Shown here one piece after another: positions 37,925 through 46,348 of a DNA stretch of 64,000 bases (positions within the stretch are counted from its first letter, which is position 1; each line of letters begins with the position of its first letter). Below the pieces are notes generated by a model. The model was not told the DNA's origin. It saw only the letters and a list, made by a program, of their open reading frames with translations, and made no database searches. A program made the position numbers and the translations under genes. Origin of the DNA: Micromonospora sp. NBC_00421 (GTDB lineage: Bacteria; Actinomycetota; Actinomycetes; Mycobacteriales; Micromonosporaceae); NCBI RefSeq assembly GCF_036017915.1, contig NZ_CP107929.1, positions 806,001 to 870,000 on the forward strand, written 5' to 3'.

Positions 37925-37988
37925 CCGGTGATCAAGAGGTTTGCGTCAGCAGAACGCCGAATCTTGACGCAAACCTCTTGATCACCGG
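37925..37988. repeat. dispersed palindromic repeat, family A copy 3
   Basis: Perfect 24-nt arms CCGGTGATCAAGAGGTTT plus GCGTCA, and the reverse complement, with a 16-nt loop. It sits between convergent pucR and murL. It is preceded by a CCCACCC tract (37838-37885) and followed by a GGGGCGGGAC tract (37989-38053) on the + strand. Confidence 0.9.
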
Positions 37989-38054
37989 AGCGGGACGGGG
38001 CGGGACGGGGCGGGGCGGGGCGGGGCGGGACGGGGCGGGGTGGGGTGGGGTGGG

Positions 38055-39404
38055 TTAGGTGAGGGTTTGCAGGGCCTTGGCGTAGGGGGCGGGGACGAAG
38101 TGGGGGCCGGTGGGGGTGAAGACGTCGGAGGTGGTGGCGGTGGGCCAGGCCGCTGGGGGGACCGCGTCGACCAGGGTGCGGACCACCGGGGCGTCGCGCC
38201 ACTGGTCCTGCTCGGCGAGCAGGCTCAACGCCACCACCGACTCCTCCACCTCGCCGACGCACTCGAACGGCTTGTGCCCGTCCACGCCCAGCAACTCCCG
38301 GTAGCCGGGGATCTGCGCCTCGTCGGCCAGCAGGTCGCCGCCGAAGATGCCGACCACCCGCTCCCGGGGCATGAACGGGGCCATGGCGAGGAAGACGAAC
38401 CGGCACTTCGGGCAGTTGCGGCACCAGCGGGCGCTGGCGTCGCGCAGCTTGAACGCGGCGTTGCAGCTGGTCACCACCGCGTCGTAGCGGTCGATGGTGG
38501 CGAACAGCCGGGCGATGTGCAGCTCCGACAGCGACCGCAGCAGCGAGAAGTACGGCTCGGTGAGCCCGGCGTGCTCGGCCAGCGCCGCCCGCAGCAGCCC
38601 CTCGGCCTCGACCCCCTTGGACCACTGGTGGTTGATCTCGTGACCGTTCCAGATCAGGTTCGGGTCGGACGCGGACCGCTCGTTGGACATCACCACCGGC
38701 CCGAGCCCGTGCAGCACGGCGGTGGCGACCGCGATCAGCGAGTTGATCGCGGTGACCGGGATGTGCCCGTTGCGCGCCCCCGCCGCGTTCAGGTCGAACA
38801 GCACCGGGTCGAGCCGCCGCCGGGCGGCCAGCGCGGGCAGCCCGGACGCCTCGTTCACCGAGACGATCACGTGGTTGGGGTTGACCGAGAAGGGCACCGG
38901 GTCGAAGCCGGCCCGGCGCAGCGCCTCCAGGCTGACGATGGAGTCCTTGCCCCCGCCGACGGCCGACACTGGACGACGGTCGGAGTCGTCGTATACCCGG
39001 GGTGGCGGCACCTCGCCGGCCGGCACCTCGGGGCGCAGCTCCAGCACGTGCGGGAGCTGGTTGCGGTAGGCGTACTCGGCCAGACCCCTGGTGTAGACGG
39101 CGGTGACCAGCGCGGTGGCGGCGGACCCCAGCGGCGCGGGCAGCACCAGCCTCGGCGGCGCGGCGGCCTTGTAGTAGCTGACCCCGGCGACCACGTGCAG
39201 CAGCTCCAGGACCCGGCCCAGGGTGGCCACCGTCTCGTCCGACGGCGGCCCGGACGGCAGCGGCAACGTGATCACCTCGGTGAACCGCTGCTCACCGTCG
39301 GGGCCGGTCAGGGCGTAGTCGAACGACACCTCGCCGGTGGCGAGGTCGATCGAGTACGACGGGAAGGTGAAGGCGTCCATCCGCCGGAGCTGCTCGTTGG
39401 GCAC
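38055..39404 (-). CDS. murL: MurL-like UDP-MurNAc-L-Ala-Glu epimerase
   Basis: A 449-residue protein that matches MurL, which uses ATP to invert the glutamate of UDP-MurNAc-dipeptide from L to D, releasing AMP and pyrophosphate. A PP-loop-like motif SAVGGGKDSIVSLEALRRAG (about 145-164) fits adenylating chemistry. A Cys motif ARWCRNCPKCRFVFLAM (about 330) is present. The partner MurD2-like gene starts 89 nt away on the opposite strand, as in Xanthomonas, where MurD2 adds L-Glu and MurL epimerises it. GTG at 39404 is the start; ATG at 39380 is possible. Function assigned by family and context, not tested. Confidence 0.8.
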   Translation of the reverse strand: MPNEQLRRMDAFTFPSYSIDLATGEVSFDYALTGPDGEQRFTEVITLPLPSGPPSDETVATLGRVLELLHVVAGVSYYKAAAPPRLVLPAPLGSAATALVTAVYTRGLAEYAYRNQLPHVLELRPEVPAGEVPPPRVYDDSDRRPVSAVGGGKDSIVSLEALRRAGFDPVPFSVNPNHVIVSVNEASGLPALAARRRLDPVLFDLNAAGARNGHIPVTAINSLIAVATAVLHGLGPVVMSNERSASDPNLIWNGHEINHQWSKGVEAEGLLRAALAEHAGLTEPYFSLLRSLSELHIARLFATIDRYDAVVTSCNAAFKLRDASARWCRNCPKCRFVFLAMAPFMPRERVVGIFGGDLLADEAQIPGYRELLGVDGHKPFECVGEVEESVVALSLLAEQDQWRDAPVVRTLVDAVPPAAWPTATTSDVFTPTGPHFVPAPYAKALQTLT

Positions 39405-39492
39405 ACGCCATACTAGGCCCTGGTTCGTCCGGTCGGGTCCGCTGTGCCGGAGGCGGGCCGGTGCCTCACCGTCGACACCTCAGGGAGAGTTC

Positions 39493-40842
39493 GTGCGCCT
39501 GTCCGATCTGCGCGGCCGTACCGTCGCCGTCTGGGGGGCCGGCCGGGAGGGCCGCGCCGCCGTGACCGCCATCGCCGCGCACGGCCCGGCCGACCTGGTC
39601 GCCGTCGACGACAGCGCCAACTTCCTCAGCCTGCCCTGGGAGGGTCCGCTCGCCGAGGCCGCGCCGCTGGTCACCGGCGAGCAGGCGTACGCCCGGCTGG
39701 CCGCCGCCGAGATCGTGGTGCGCTCCCCGGGGGTGCCCAACACCCACCCGTGGCTGGTCGAGCTGCGCGAGCGCGGGGTCACCGTCACCCAGGGCACCGC
39801 GCTGTGGATGGCCGACCACGCCGACCGGACCATCGGGGTCACCGGCAGCAAGGGCAAGTCGACCACGTCCAGCCTGATCAGCCACCTGCTGGCGGCGGTG
39901 GACCGGCCCAACGTGCTGGGCGGCAACATCGGCGTGCCCACCCTCGACCTGCCCGACGCCGAGCTGTACGTGCTGGAGCTGTCCAGCTACCAGTGCAGCG
40001 ACCTGACCGAGTCACCCCGGGTCGCGGTGGTCACCGCCCTGTTCCCGGAACACCTGGACGCCCACGGTGGTGAGGCCGAGTACTACCGGGACAAGCTCAA
40101 CCTGATCGCGTACGGCCCCCGGACGGTGGTGGTCAACGGCAACGACCCACGGCTCGCGCTGGAGTTGGGCGACCGGGCGGCGATCCGCGCCGGCCTGCCG
40201 GACACCGCGCACGTCGCCACCGGCCCGGACGGCACCGACTGGTTCCACCTCGGCGACCAGCCGCTCTTCGCCCGGGGTGTCCTGCCGCTTGTCGGCCGGC
40301 ACAACGCGGGCAACCTCTGCGTGGCGCTCGCGGTGCTCGACGCGCTGGGGGTCGACGTGGTCGCCCACAAGGACACCCTGGCGGTGGCGGTCGCCGGGTT
40401 CCACGGGCTGGCCCACCGGCTCACCGAGATCGCCGACCCGTCCGGCCTCACCTTCGTCGACGACACCCTCGCCACCAGCCCGTACGCGGCGATGCACGCG
40501 ATCGACGCGTACGACGGGCGACCGTTGACGGTGATCGTCGGCGGCACGGACCGGGGGTTGGACTACACGCCGCTGGCCGCCCATCTCGCCGAGCGGGAGC
40601 TGACCGTGATCGGGATCCCGGACAGCGGTTCCCGGATCGTCGCGGCGCTGGCCGGGCTACCGAAGGTGCGTACCGAGGTGGTGGACGACCTGGTGGACGC
40701 GGTCCGGCTGGCCCGGTCGGTGACCCCGGTCGACGGGGTGGTGCTGCTCTCGCCGGCGGCGCCCAGCTATGGCCGGTTCCGCAACTTCGAGCACCGCTCC
40801 GAGGTCTTCGCCGAGGCGATCCGGGACACCGCCGCCGGCTGA
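39493..40842 (+). CDS. murD2: MurD2-like UDP-MurNAc-peptide ligase (L-Glu-adding)
   Basis: A 449-residue Mur ligase. The N-terminal domain (about 1-95) starts VWGAGREGRAAVTAIAAHG. The ATP loop VTGSKGKSTTSSLISHLL (about 115-132) is canonical. Central-domain motifs ELSSYQCSDL and TALFPEHLDAHGGEAEYYRD (Mg/His region) and a C-terminal ADP domain with IVGGTDRGLDYTPL follow. GTG at 39493 has GGGAGAG upstream. The divergent MurL-like gene makes a MurD2 role (adding L-Glu rather than D-Glu) much more likely than a normal MurD, although a conventional MurD specificity cannot be excluded from sequence. Confidence 0.78.
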   Translation: MRLSDLRGRTVAVWGAGREGRAAVTAIAAHGPADLVAVDDSANFLSLPWEGPLAEAAPLVTGEQAYARLAAAEIVVRSPGVPNTHPWLVELRERGVTVTQGTALWMADHADRTIGVTGSKGKSTTSSLISHLLAAVDRPNVLGGNIGVPTLDLPDAELYVLELSSYQCSDLTESPRVAVVTALFPEHLDAHGGEAEYYRDKLNLIAYGPRTVVVNGNDPRLALELGDRAAIRAGLPDTAHVATGPDGTDWFHLGDQPLFARGVLPLVGRHNAGNLCVALAVLDALGVDVVAHKDTLAVAVAGFHGLAHRLTEIADPSGLTFVDDTLATSPYAAMHAIDAYDGRPLTVIVGGTDRGLDYTPLAAHLAERELTVIGIPDSGSRIVAALAGLPKVRTEVVDDLVDAVRLARSVTPVDGVVLLSPAAPSYGRFRNFEHRSEVFAEAIRDTAAG

Positions 40843-41039
40843 GCCGCCGACCCGCGACCTCCACCCCGGCGCGGGCGGCGACCTCCACCCCGGCGGGCCG
40901 TGATCCCGACGACGCCGGGGCGGGTGACGCGGTGTCAGGTGTGGACGACCGCCGGGCTACACACTGACAGTTGTCGTCGGACGGTCGGGGTGGCAGCGTG
41001 CGGGGAACGCGCAAGCCGCCGCCGCTGAAGGGTGTGCCG

Positions 41040-42347
41040 ATGACCGCCGACGACCTGCTGGCCCGACACCGGGCCGTGCTCCCGTCCTGGATGCCGCTCT
41101 ACTACGCCGAGCCGATCGAGCTGGTGGCCGGGTCCGGCCGCCGGGTCACCGACGCCCAGGGGCGCAGTTACCTGGACTTCTTCGGCGGCGTGCTGACCAA
41201 CATGATCGGCTACGACATCCCGGAGATCCGCGAGGCGGTGGAGCGTCAGCTGCGGACCGGCCTGGTGCACACCTCCACCCTCTATCTGATCCGACAGCAG
41301 GTGGAGCTGGCCGAGAAGGTGACCTCGCTCGCCGGCATCCCGGACGCCCGGGTCTTCTTCACCAACTCCGGGACCGAGGCGAACGAGGCGGCCCTGCTGG
41401 TCGCCACCAACCACCGCCGGTCGCACCAGATCCTCGCCGTCCGCAACAGCTACCACGGTCGGTCGTACGCGACCATGGGGATCACCGGCCACCGGAGCTG
41501 GACGGCCAGCGCGCACAACCCGCTCCAGGTGGCCTGGCTGCACTCCGGTGAACGGCTGCGCGGGCTGCTCGCCCGGCTGCCCGAGGCCGACCGGATGGAC
41601 GCCGCCGTGGAGGACCTGCGCGAGGTGCTCGCCACCCAGACCAGCGGCGACGTGGCCTGCCTGATCGCCGAGCCGATCCAGGGCGTCGGCGGTTTCGTCG
41701 CCCCGCCCGACGGGTTGTTCGCCGGCTGGCGCAAGGTGCTCGACGAGCACGGCATCCTGCTCATCTCCGACGAGGTGCAGACCGGCTGGGGGCGCACCGG
41801 CGAGCACTTCTGGGGCTACCAGGCGCACGGGGTCACCCCCGACCTGCTCACCTTCGCCAAGGGCATCGGCAACGGGTTCGCCCTGGCCGGGGTGGTCGGC
41901 CGGGCGGACATCATGGAGTCGGTGCCGGCGATCAGCTTCTCCACCTTCGGCGGCAACCCGCTCTGCACCGCCGCCGGCAACGCCGTCCTGGACTACCTGC
42001 GCGACCACGACCTCCAGGCCAACGCGGCCCGGGTCGGCGCGATCCTCCTCGACGGCCTGCGGGCCACGGTCGCCGACCTCGACGGCGTCGCCGAGGTGCG
42101 GGGGAAGGGCCTGATGCTCGCCGTGGAGTTCGTCCGGCCCGGTGGGCTGGAACCTGATCCGGCGTTGGCCGCCGGGGTCCTCGAGGCGTGCCGGGCCGGC
42201 GGCCTGCTGGTCGGCAAGGGTGGCCTGCACGGCAACGTGCTGCGGATGGGCCCGCCGCTGACCCTCACCGAGGACGAGGCCCGCGAGGGGCTGGCGATCC
42301 TGGTCGAGGCGATCCGCTCCGCCGTCGCGGCGGAGGCGACGCGATGA
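41040..42347 (+). CDS. class III aminotransferase (beta-alanine/beta-aminoisobutyrate-type)
   Basis: A 435-residue PLP enzyme. The fold-I motifs are FTNSGTEANEAALLVATNH (phosphate-binding), NSYHGRSYATMGITGH, ISDEVQTGWGRTG (Asp to the PLP nitrogen) and TFAKGIGNGF (Schiff-base Lys). It resembles AGXT2/beta-alanine-pyruvate aminotransferases. ATG at 41040 has AAGGG upstream. The stop overlaps the start of the MmsA gene (ATGA), so the pair probably catabolises beta-alanine or beta-aminoisobutyrate to acetyl- or propionyl-CoA, as in reductive pyrimidine and valine breakdown. No dihydropyrimidinase genes are in the window. Confidence 0.85.
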   Translation: MTADDLLARHRAVLPSWMPLYYAEPIELVAGSGRRVTDAQGRSYLDFFGGVLTNMIGYDIPEIREAVERQLRTGLVHTSTLYLIRQQVELAEKVTSLAGIPDARVFFTNSGTEANEAALLVATNHRRSHQILAVRNSYHGRSYATMGITGHRSWTASAHNPLQVAWLHSGERLRGLLARLPEADRMDAAVEDLREVLATQTSGDVACLIAEPIQGVGGFVAPPDGLFAGWRKVLDEHGILLISDEVQTGWGRTGEHFWGYQAHGVTPDLLTFAKGIGNGFALAGVVGRADIMESVPAISFSTFGGNPLCTAAGNAVLDYLRDHDLQANAARVGAILLDGLRATVADLDGVAEVRGKGLMLAVEFVRPGGLEPDPALAAGVLEACRAGGLLVGKGGLHGNVLRMGPPLTLTEDEAREGLAILVEAIRSAVAAEATR

Positions 42348-43981
42348 GCGGGCGCACCGCGCCGGACCCCACGGGCCCACGGCCCGGCCTCTCCGCCCCA
42401 GTGCCCGGCCCTTCCGCCCCACCACCGGAGCCGGCAGTCCCGCCAGCGGAGCCGGAGGGCGCGGCGGACCCGAAGGGCGCGGCGGCGGGGGAGCGCCGCA
42501 TCGGGCACTTCGTCGACGGTAGGCGGATCGACGGGACGTCCGGCCGGCACGGGGACGTCTTCGACCCGGCGACCGGGCGGCGTACCGGTCGGGTGGCGCT
42601 GGCCGACGCGGCCGATGTCGCGGGCGCGGTCGAGGCGGCCGAGCGGGCCGCCCGGAGCTGGCGGGACGCCTCGCTGGCCCGGCGGACGGCGGTGCTGTTC
42701 GCGTTCCGGGAGTTGGTCCACGCCCGGCGGGACCGGCTCGCCGAGGTGATCACCGCCGAGCACGGCAAGGTGCTCGCCGACGCCGCCGGCGAGGTGCAGC
42801 GCGGCCTGGAGGTGATCGAGTACGCCTGCGGCGTCGCCTCGGCGCTGCGCGGGAGCTTCAGCGAGAACGTCTCCACCGAGGTCGACTCGTACAGCCTGCG
42901 GCAGCCGCTCGGGGTGGTGGCGGTGATCTCGCCGTTCAACTTCCCGGTGATGGTGCCGCTGTGGTTCGTGCCGGTGGCGGTGGCCTGCGGCAACGCGGTG
43001 GTGCTCAAGCCGAGCGAGAAGGACCCGGGCGCGGCGCTGCTGCTTGCCGAGTGGTTCGCCGAGGCGGGCCTGCCCGGCGGGGTGCTCAACGTGGTCAACG
43101 GCGACGCCGAGGCGGTCGACGCGCTGCTGGACCACCCCGGGGTGAAGGCGGTGTCGTTCGTCGGCTCCACCCCGGTCGCCCGGCACGTGCACCAGCGTGG
43201 CACGTTGGCCGGCAAGCGGGTGCAGGCCCTCGGTGGGGCGAAGAACCACCTGGTGGTGCTGCCCGACGCCGATCTGGACCTGGCCGCCGACGCGGCGGTC
43301 AACGCCGGATTCGGCTCGGCGGGGGAACGGTGCATGGCGATCTCGGCGCTGGTCGCGGTGGCGCCGATCGCCGACGCCCTGGTGGCGAGGATCGCCGACC
43401 GGATGGCGGGGCTGCGTACCGGCGACGGTCGACGCGGCGGCGACCTGGGTCCGCTGGTCACCGCCGCGCACCTGGCGCGGGTCCGTGGGTACGTCGAGGC
43501 CGGGGTGGCGGCGGGCGCGGTACCGGTGGTGGACGGCCGGAACGTCGTGCCGGACGGCGAACCCGGTGGCTTCTGGCTCGGCCCGACCCTGTTCGACCAC
43601 GTCACCCCGGACATGTCGATCTACACCGACGAGATCTTCGGCCCGGTGCTCGGCGTCGTCCGGGTCGGCTCGTACGACGAGGCGGTGGCCCTTGTCAACG
43701 CCAACCCGTACGGCAACGGCACGGCGATCTTCACCAACGACGGTGGGGCGGCCCGGCGTTTCCAGCACGAGGTGGAGGTCGGCATGGTCGGGATCAACGT
43801 GCCGATCCCGGTGCCGACGGCCTACTACTCGTTCGGCGGCTGGAAGGCGTCGCTCTTCGGTGACCTGCACGCCCACGGCGAGGACGGGGTGCGGTTCTTC
43901 ACCCGGGGCAAGGTGGTCACCAGCCGCTGGCTGGATCCGCGCCACGGCGGGGTCAATCTCGGCTTCCCCACCCAGACCTGA
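42344..43981 (+). CDS. mmsA: methylmalonate-semialdehyde dehydrogenase (CoA-acylating)
   Basis: A 545-residue aldehyde dehydrogenase that turns malonate- or methylmalonate-semialdehyde with CoA and NAD into acetyl- or propionyl-CoA. Typical motifs are VISPFNFPVMVPLWFVPVA (about 191-209), FVGSTPVARHVHQRG, LGGAKNHLVVLPDADLD and catalytic Cys in GSAGERCMAISALVA. MmsA lacks the general-base Glu of other ALDHs, and GAKNH here fits. An unusual 45-50 residue Pro/Ala-rich N-terminal extension precedes the core; no closer start is present. ATG at 42344 has GGAGG upstream and overlaps the aminotransferase stop. Confidence 0.9.
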   Translation: MSGRTAPDPTGPRPGLSAPVPGPSAPPPEPAVPPAEPEGAADPKGAAAGERRIGHFVDGRRIDGTSGRHGDVFDPATGRRTGRVALADAADVAGAVEAAERAARSWRDASLARRTAVLFAFRELVHARRDRLAEVITAEHGKVLADAAGEVQRGLEVIEYACGVASALRGSFSENVSTEVDSYSLRQPLGVVAVISPFNFPVMVPLWFVPVAVACGNAVVLKPSEKDPGAALLLAEWFAEAGLPGGVLNVVNGDAEAVDALLDHPGVKAVSFVGSTPVARHVHQRGTLAGKRVQALGGAKNHLVVLPDADLDLAADAAVNAGFGSAGERCMAISALVAVAPIADALVARIADRMAGLRTGDGRRGGDLGPLVTAAHLARVRGYVEAGVAAGAVPVVDGRNVVPDGEPGGFWLGPTLFDHVTPDMSIYTDEIFGPVLGVVRVGSYDEAVALVNANPYGNGTAIFTNDGGAARRFQHEVEVGMVGINVPIPVPTAYYSFGGWKASLFGDLHAHGEDGVRFFTRGKVVTSRWLDPRHGGVNLGFPTQT

Positions 43982-44003
43982 ACAGCCGGTGCCCCGCCAC
44001 CTG

Positions 44004-44079
44004 AAGATCGCGCTCGATCCACGAAGGAGTCCCCTCGTCGCGGCGGGACCCCACTGTTTCGTGGTTGGAACGCGATCTT
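44004..44079. repeat. dispersed palindromic repeat, family B copy 3; terminator between convergent genes
   Basis: AAGATCGCGCTCGATCCACG (from 44004) with GAA next pairs with TTCGTGG...CGCGATCTT (44058-44079), interrupted by one unpaired block in each arm. It sits between the mmsA stop and the nagK stop, so it probably ends both transcripts. Related to the elements at 1273-1350 and 3111-3409. Confidence 0.65.
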
Positions 44080-44109
44080 GGCAGGGGGCGCGACGCGGGT
44101 GGGGCGGGG

Positions 44110-45204
44110 TCAGCCGGCCGGGGGCACCAGGAGGGCGTGCAGGGCCAGTGGGTCGGTGACCTCGGGCAGGGTGCGGGCGGCCAGCCAGGCGGCCCCTGCT
44201 GCACCGTCCCCGGCCGTGTGGAGCGGGGCGTCCGGCCAGCGGCGGCCGGCCTCGGCCCGGACCGCCGTGCCGAGCGGGGTGTCGCCGGTGAGCAGCCCGC
44301 CGCCGAGCACCAGCGGCGTCGTCGTCCCGTCCGGGCGGAGCCGGCCGGCGCTGGCGACCAGGTGCGCGGCGGCGCGGTGGAGCAACTCGACCGCCACCGG
44401 CTCACCGCCACCGGCAGCCGCCTCGCCTCGGGGGATCGATCCCGGCCGGCCGTCGGCGGCGGCGTCGACAGCAGTCGCGTCGAGTGGTGGGATCGTTGCC
44501 GAACGGTCGGCGGCGGCGTCGACCACCAGCGGCGCGAGTCGGGCCAGGGCGATCGGCGGCTGCCGGGTGACCGTCTGGACCACGGCGTCCACGGTGTCCC
44601 GGGGCCGGGCCGCCACCTCGGCCGTGCCGAGCAGTTCGGCGAGCAGCCGCCGGCCGAGCGGGCCGGGCGCGGTGCCGGCGTCCAGGTCGGCCAGCAGCAG
44701 GCGGACCGCCTCCCGGCCCAGCCAGAATCCGGAGCCGGCGTCGCCGAGCAGCCAGCCGTGCCCGTCGGCGATCCGGTCCAGCCGCAGGTCGCGCACCTGG
44801 GCGGCGATCGCCCCGGTGCCGGCGATCAGGATCGTGCCGTCGGGTGCGGCGGTGCCGGAGGCGTAGCCGACGAGGGCGTCGCTGTGCACCGCGTACGGGC
44901 AGCGCAGGCCGGCGTCCGACCACGCCTGGTCGAAGGCGGCCCGGCCGGCCGGGTCGGCGCGCAACCGGCCGACCCCGGCCAGGCCGATGGCCCCGGCGCG
45001 GACCCGGGCCGGATCGACCTCGCGCAGTGCCTCCCGCAGCGTGGCCGACAGCTCGGCGGCGGCCCGGTCGGCACCGTGGCTGGTGGGGTTCCCGCCGCCG
45101 GCCCGGCCGGTGCCGAGGCGTTCGCCGGTGAGGGTCAGGGCGGTCGCCCGGGTGGACGTACCCCCGATGTCGAGGCCGACCACGACGGCGTCGGACGTCC
45201 TCAC
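44110..45204 (-). CDS. nagK: N-acetylglucosamine kinase-like (BadF/BcrA ATPase fold)
   Basis: A 364-residue ASKHA-fold sugar kinase. Phosphate 1 is VGLDIGGTSTRA (about 9-20), phosphate 2 is ILIAGTGAIAAQV, and the adenosine region is TPLVLGGGLLTGD. Bacterial members of the GlcNAc-kinase group phosphorylate GlcNAc with ATP. It is divergent from the rpiR-SIS-ngcEFG operon, which supports that role. GTG at 45204 has GGGAGG upstream. An Ala/Asp-rich insert with near-repeats of VDAAAD (about 225-265) is present. Confidence 0.82.
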   Translation of the reverse strand: MRTSDAVVVGLDIGGTSTRATALTLTGERLGTGRAGGGNPTSHGADRAAAELSATLREALREVDPARVRAGAIGLAGVGRLRADPAGRAAFDQAWSDAGLRCPYAVHSDALVGYASGTAAPDGTILIAGTGAIAAQVRDLRLDRIADGHGWLLGDAGSGFWLGREAVRLLLADLDAGTAPGPLGRRLLAELLGTAEVAARPRDTVDAVVQTVTRQPPIALARLAPLVVDAAADRSATIPPLDATAVDAAADGRPGSIPRGEAAAGGGEPVAVELLHRAAAHLVASAGRLRPDGTTTPLVLGGGLLTGDTPLGTAVRAEAGRRWPDAPLHTAGDGAAGAAWLAARTLPEVTDPLALHALLVPPAG

Positions 45205-45305
45205 GGGCCTCCCGGGGCGCGGCGGTGCGGGTGCTGTCCATGCTGGTCGACCCGGTGCCCGAGGGCAAGACCGGTGGGCGGTGGCGGACCGGCGCGGCAG
45301 GTAAC

Positions 45306-45363
45306 AGTTTGAAAACTTCGCCCACGGTCTTGACAGGAAGGGCCCTTCAGTAAGAACTTTTAC
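45306..45363. promoter_or_regulatory. operator/promoter region of the amino-sugar operon
   Basis: A TTGACA -35 (45330-45335) overlaps a perfect 12-bp palindrome GAAGGGCCCTTC (45337-45348). It is followed by GTAAGAACTTTTAC (45350-45363), with 4-bp GTAA/TTAC arms. AGTTTGAAAACT (45306-45317) is another inverted repeat. A 17-nt spacing would place AGAACT at -10. The palindrome is likely an RpiR-type operator. Confidence 0.4.
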
Positions 45364-45400
45364 CACTAACAGTTAACACTCTTTTCCGAAAGGCGCGTCG

Positions 45401-46348
45401 ATGGCCGAGCATGAGGCGGACACCACCGCGGTAACCGCTGTGGTCGATGCCGAGCCGGTCGACCGGCGGGGCACCGACGGGGTGCTGGCCAGGGTCCGGG
45501 CCGGCGCGGGGGAGTTGACGGGAGCGTTGCGCCGGGTCGCCGAGCAGGTGCTCAGCGACCCGGAGGCGGCGGCCCGCGCCACCATCGTCGAGCTGGCCGA
45601 ACGCAGCGGCACCTCACCGGCGACGATCACCCGGTTCTGCCGGGCGATGGGCTTCGACGGCTACGCCGACCTGCGGCTGGGCATCGCCTCCGAGACCGGC
45701 CGGGCCCGCTCGGCCGGCTGGACCGTGGACATCGGGCGGGAGATCCAGCCCGGCGACCCGCTGGCCCGGGTGCTCGACCAGATCATGGCCGCCGACACCC
45801 GGGCCATGCACGACACCGCCACCCTGCTCGACCTCGCCGAGGTGGAACGGGCCGCGGTGGCCATCGCCGGCGCGGCCCGGGTCAACATCTTCGGCGCCAG
45901 CGGCAGCGCACTGGTCGGCGAGGAGATGCAGTTCAGCCTGCACCGCATCGGGGTGGCGGCGTGGGCCTGGAGCGACGTGCACGAGGGGCTGGCCAGCGCC
46001 GCCCTGCTCGGCGTCGGCGACGTGGCGTTGGGCATCTCGCACACCGGGCAGACCCGGGAGACCATCGAGATGCTTGCCGAGGCGGGCAGCCGGGGCGCCA
46101 CCACCGTGGCGTTGACCGGGTTCCCGCGCTCCCCGCTGGCCGAGCTGGCCGACCTCGTCCTGCTCACCGCCAGTCAGGCCACCACCTTCCGGCCGGACGC
46201 GCTGTCCGCCCGGCACCCCCAGCTCGTCGTGCTCGACCTGCTCTACATCGCCGTGGCGCAGCGCACCCACGACCGCGCCCACGCGGCCTTCCGGCGTACC
46301 GCCCAGGCCGTCGACGGGCACAAGGCCGCGAAGGGGACCGCCTCATGA
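45401..46348 (+). CDS. MurR/RpiR-family regulator with SIS domain
   Basis: A 315-residue regulator. The N-terminal HTH_6 domain (about 25-100) has VAEQVLSDPEAAARATIVEL and RSGTSPATITRFCRAMGFDG. The C-terminal SIS sugar-phosphate domain (about 140-290) has VNIFGASGSALVGEEMQFSL and ALGISHTGQTRETIEML. The family senses sugar phosphates such as GlcNAc-6-P or MurNAc-6-P. Its ATG at 45401 is downstream of an operator-like palindrome, and it is coupled to the next SIS gene by a 4-nt overlap. Confidence 0.9.
   Translation: MAEHEADTTAVTAVVDAEPVDRRGTDGVLARVRAGAGELTGALRRVAEQVLSDPEAAARATIVELAERSGTSPATITRFCRAMGFDGYADLRLGIASETGRARSAGWTVDIGREIQPGDPLARVLDQIMAADTRAMHDTATLLDLAEVERAAVAIAGAARVNIFGASGSALVGEEMQFSLHRIGVAAWAWSDVHEGLASAALLGVGDVALGISHTGQTRETIEMLAEAGSRGATTVALTGFPRSPLAELADLVLLTASQATTFRPDALSARHPQLVVLDLLYIAVAQRTHDRAHAAFRRTAQAVDGHKAAKGTAS

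Noticed and set aside
41040..42347. argD or gabT identity for the aminotransferase
   Set aside because: The coupling to mmsA and the AGXT2-like motifs fit beta-alanine-type substrates better; exact specificity left open.
45337..45348. DasR (GntR) operator
   Set aside because: The palindrome GAAGGGCCCTTC does not match the DasR-type TGGTCTAGACCA-like consensus.
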